Source: an uncultured Gemmatimonadota bacterium (lineage in GTDB: Bacteria; Gemmatimonadota; Gemmatimonadetes; Gemmatimonadales; Gemmatimonadaceae). From it: a DNA stretch of 18,747 nucleotides. The notes under the pieces were generated by a model that was given only the letters and a program-made list of their open reading frames with translations, had not been told where the DNA came from and did no database searches. Every line of letters begins with the position of its first letter. The stretch's first letter is position 1. Below are positions 16,187-18,747 of the stretch, in pieces. Location of the stretch: contig CAMPKM010000009.1 in assembly GCA_946887155.1 (NCBI GenBank), positions 1 through 18,747 on the forward strand, given 5' to 3'. A program made the position numbers and the translations under genes.

Positions 16187-18646
16187 ATGATGTCGCGACG
16201 CTGGCTGTTGCTCGGCATCGTCGCGATCGCGATCGTCCTGCTGGCCGGTCGCGTCCTGTCCGCATGGTACGTGGACTACCAGTGGTATGCCGTTCAGGGC
16301 GCCTCACGCCTGTGGTGGGAGCGCGCGTGGAGCCTGACGCTGCTGCGCGCCAGCGCGTTTGCGATCGTCGCGAGTTTTGCGTTCGCGAACCTGTACGCGG
16401 TGCGGCGGTCGGTGAAATCGCTGCGGCTCCCACGACGCATCGGGAACCTCGAGTTCAGCGAAGAAGTGTCGGCACGCATCCTCAACAGTTCCGTACTGGC
16501 GCTGTCGTTCATGATCGGCATTGCGTTCGCGCTGCCGCAGGGCGACTGGCTGTCCGTCGCGCTCATGCGCAACGGACTCCCGTTTGGCGAGACCGATCCG
16601 TACTTCCGCCTCGACCTGGGCACCTGGCTGTATCAACTGCCGTTCGAAGCTGGATCGTACATCTGGGCAATGATCGCGCTCGTCGCGGTTACCCTGTTGG
16701 TGATCTTCCTTTATGCACTCACGCCGAGCCTGCGGTGGGACAGCGGGCAACTGCAGGTGAGTGGGCACGTCCGGCGCCACATCTCCGTCCTTGCCGGGGT
16801 ACTGCTGTTCCTGCTGGCGTGGAGCTACCGACTCGACGCGTTCGACCTCCTGCGGAACGGCACCGGCCCCCTCGGCGCCCTGTCGGCAGTCGATCACCGG
16901 ATCGGCATTCCCGCGAACTTGTCGCTGGCAATGCTGGCCGTCGCGTCAGGCATGCTGGTCGTGTGGACGGGCTGGATCGGCCAGGTGCGCGCCGCGTTCA
17001 TCGCGATCACGGTGATGCTGCTGGCCGCGATCGGCGTGAGCCAGCTCGTCCCGGCCGTCGGTGGCCGTTTCGTGATGGCTGAAGACCAGGAAGCGCAGGA
17101 TCATTCGTATCGCGAGATCCGCAACGCCTATTCCCGGCGTGCGTACGCGGTCGACGGCGTCGATCGGACTGTGCTCGCGGACGCCGCGCCGGCATTCGCG
17201 GATGCGATCCGCGGCGCGTCGGTCTGGGACGCCGACATCATGCGGCAGGTCGTCGGCGGGCCGCGCCAGGGCGCCCGCCCCAATGGCGCCCTCGGATGGC
17301 AGGGACAGGACGGCCGGCTGGTAGCGTTCTCCCTCGAGCAGCCGTTAGGCGCGGCGTCGGCGGAGTCGTTGCCGGCGTGGAGCCTGACGAGGGTCGCGGC
17401 GGACGTCACCGACGACCGGGGGGCGCCCATCTCCCTGGAGGACCCGGACCTGGCGACCACGTTGCGCGGTGTGCTGGTGCACGACTCGGCCACCACCTAC
17501 TACGTGCTGTCGGATACCGGCAGCAGCATCGTGGCACGGTCGCTCGATTCGTTCGTTTCGCGCGTGGCCCATGCCTGGCACCTGCAGAACCCGGCGCTCC
17601 TGAATGCCGTGCCGTCCGCGCCGGCTCCCCGCATCCTGCTCCGGCGCGACGTCCGCGACCGCATCACGCATCTCTATCCGTTCTTCGCACAGGGCAGCCG
17701 GGTGGCGCCGGTCGTCTGGCGGGATTCGGTCTTCTGGTCGGTGCACCTGTACGCCACCTCCGACTGGTATCCGCTCAGCAGCAGCCAGCGGTTGGCCGGC
17801 ACCGACGCTCGTTATGCGCACCTGGCCGGCGTGGCGGTGGTGAACGGCCACACGGGGCGGGTCACGACGATCGCGTCTCCCCGGGCCGGCCCGATGGCCG
17901 AGTCGTGGATGCTGCGCTTTCCCGAACTGTTCAGCGATCCGTCGGTTTTCGACAGCGAGTTCCTGAGCCGCCTGCCGCCCGCCTGGGACGGCACCTTGAT
18001 GGTGGCTCGCGTGCTCGCCCAGGCCGGACTGCGCGGGGAGTTCGAGGTCCGCGCGCATTTGCCGGGCAGCGTCACCGATTCTGTTTCCGCCGTCATGGAC
18101 CCGGCGCCGTTCCTGAATCGCGGGACGAACCAGGTGACGCTGGCCATCCCGCTGCTCGATCCGACCGATGAGCTGCGCGGCCTCCTGGTGTCTCCGGGTG
18201 GCGCCGATTTCCGCATGCGATGGATTCGCGCCAACGATCGAGGTCCGCGCTGGAACAAGCTCGCCACGGAGATGCAGGCGTCCGCCGATTCCTTTCGTGG
18301 ACGGGAACGGGTCACACGTCCGCTGGTCGGGTCGATCAGGATCCTGCCGACGTTCGAAGGATTCGTGGCGCTGCAGTCGCAGTACATCGTTCGACCCGAC
18401 GGTGCACCGCAGGTTCTGGCGGCCACGATTCATCGTGGCACTGCCGCGGTGACCGCGCAGACCTTTATCGATGCGGCCGGCCTGCCGCATCCGGTCGCTG
18501 TAGCGCCACCACTCACGCCAGAGGATTTCCGCCGGCGCGTGAACGCACTCTACGAATCCATGCGAGAAGCCATGCGTCGGGGCGACTGGTCAGGCATCGG
18601 GGCCGCCTATGAGGCGCTGGGCCGTCTGCTGCGCTCGCCGCCGTAA
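16187..18646 (+). CDS. UPF0182-family (COG1615) large membrane protein of unknown function
   Basis: An 819-residue protein with seven predicted N-terminal helices (about 6-24, 50-70, 101-117, 157-177, 199-213, 245-262, 267-288) followed by a large domain of some 530 residues, probably extracytoplasmic. Features that recall UPF0182 are TDPYFRLDLGTWLYQLP at 136-152, AWSYRLDAFDLL (211-222), the short YREIRNAY segment (308-315) just after the last helix, and YATSDWYPLS around 522-531. The family has no established function. Many members are longer than 900 residues, so this is a short and fairly divergent one. ATG at 16187 or 16190 are both possible starts. The one-base gap to algC suggests a shared transcript. 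The assignment rests on remembered motifs, not a search. Confidence 0.8.
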   Translation: MMSRRWLLLGIVAIAIVLLAGRVLSAWYVDYQWYAVQGASRLWWERAWSLTLLRASAFAIVASFAFANLYAVRRSVKSLRLPRRIGNLEFSEEVSARILNSSVLALSFMIGIAFALPQGDWLSVALMRNGLPFGETDPYFRLDLGTWLYQLPFEAGSYIWAMIALVAVTLLVIFLYALTPSLRWDSGQLQVSGHVRRHISVLAGVLLFLLAWSYRLDAFDLLRNGTGPLGALSAVDHRIGIPANLSLAMLAVASGMLVVWTGWIGQVRAAFIAITVMLLAAIGVSQLVPAVGGRFVMAEDQEAQDHSYREIRNAYSRRAYAVDGVDRTVLADAAPAFADAIRGASVWDADIMRQVVGGPRQGARPNGALGWQGQDGRLVAFSLEQPLGAASAESLPAWSLTRVAADVTDDRGAPISLEDPDLATTLRGVLVHDSATTYYVLSDTGSSIVARSLDSFVSRVAHAWHLQNPALLNAVPSAPAPRILLRRDVRDRITHLYPFFAQGSRVAPVVWRDSVFWSVHLYATSDWYPLSSSQRLAGTDARYAHLAGVAVVNGHTGRVTTIASPRAGPMAESWMLRFPELFSDPSVFDSEFLSRLPPAWDGTLMVARVLAQAGLRGEFEVRAHLPGSVTDSVSAVMDPAPFLNRGTNQVTLAIPLLDPTDELRGLLVSPGGADFRMRWIRANDRGPRWNKLATEMQASADSFRGRERVTRPLVGSIRILPTFEGFVALQSQYIVRPDGAPQVLAATIHRGTAAVTAQTFIDAAGLPHPVAVAPPLTPEDFRRRVNALYESMREAMRRGDWSGIGAAYEALGRLLRSPP

Positions 18647-18658
18647 AGCAGTTGAACC

Positions 18659-18698
18659 GTTGGTGAGGGCGAACCGTTAAACTGTTCACCTCATCAAC
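18659..18698 (+). terminator. Hairpin downstream of the UPF0182 gene
   Basis: GTTGGTGAGG (18659-18668) pairs with CCTCATCAAC (18689-18698) over 10 positions, with one G-U. Within the loop GAAC (18671-18674) and GTTC (18684-18687) can pair again. An 8-base direct repeat GAACCGTT occurs at 18654-18661 and 18671-18678. No T-run follows, so a role as terminator is inferred from its place 12 bases after the stop. The rest of 18647-18747 is less GC-rich and I see no gene in it. Confidence 0.4.
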
Positions 18699-18747
18699 TC
18701 TCAAAAGCTCACAACCCTCCAACTGACCAACCTTGAACATCCACGAG

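Larger units (their letters stand above)
2246..17350. repeat. Dispersed CGTTAGG motif (13 copies of the GTTAGG core)
   Basis: Exact CGTTAGG occurs on the + strand at 2246, 6643, 11240, 11867, 13821 and 17343. It occurs on the - strand (as CCTAACG) at 3272, 3855, 5979 and 14727. Three more copies have only GTTAGGC, starting at 7282, 10866 and 12600. Eleven copies lie inside genes: the + strand copies always read TTA-GGC or TTA-GGT (Leu-Gly) and the two - strand genic copies read CCT-AAC (Pro-Asn). One copy abuts the nuoF start and one contains the nuoN stop. Counts were made by eye. Confidence 0.6.

Noticed and set aside
1..18747. Insertion sequences, phage genes, tRNA or rRNA genes
   Set aside because: None of their hallmarks (transposase or integrase motifs, terminal repeats, cloverleaf or rRNA core sequences) was seen anywhere in the window.

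Overview
The window is GC-rich, tightly packed bacterial DNA read almost entirely on the + strand. Its core (156-14731) is a complete 14-gene operon for the proton-pumping NADH:quinone oxidoreductase (respiratory complex I), in the order nuoA-B-C-D-E-F-G-H-I-J-K-L-M-N. nuoC and nuoD are separate genes, unlike the fused nuoCD of enterobacteria. Most junctions overlap by 1-10 bases or leave 1-3 bases. The exceptions are the two gaps around nuoE: 40 bases on the nuoD side and 89 bases on the nuoF side. Both carry short heptamer repeats, and the nuoE-nuoF gap can fold into a long hairpin. All iron-sulfur ligands I looked for are present: N2 in NuoB, N1a in NuoE, FMN site and N3 in NuoF, N1b/N5/N4/N7 in NuoG, N6a/N6b in NuoI. 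The key Glu/Lys residues of NuoL, NuoM, NuoN and NuoK are also in place, so the complex should be functional.

Upstream of nuoA (1-155) there is no gene. That stretch holds a weak promoter candidate and a clear inverted repeat that would lie in the mRNA leader. A GC-rich hairpin a few bases after the nuoN stop probably ends or attenuates the nuo transcript. After it come two genes separated by one base: an AlgC-type phosphomannomutase/phosphoglucomutase (14818-16185) and a large UPF0182-family membrane protein (16187-18646). The last 101 bases hold no gene. They are less GC-rich and contain a hairpin and a short direct repeat.

The organism is an aerobic or respiring bacterium of a high-GC, non-enterobacterial lineage. 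Split nuoC/nuoD, a compact NuoG, frequent GTG starts and patchy Shine-Dalgarno sites fit a phylum such as Gemmatimonadota, but the lineage is a guess and nothing here proves it.

I found no evidence of a novel multi-gene system. The most unusual signal is an oligonucleotide, CGTTAGG, that recurs on both strands and accounts for most TTA leucine codons in these genes. Other points worth a second look are the heptamer-repeat hairpin in front of nuoF, a histidine-rich loop in NuoL, a shortened NuoG, a C-terminally extended NuoH and the algC-UPF0182 gene pair.
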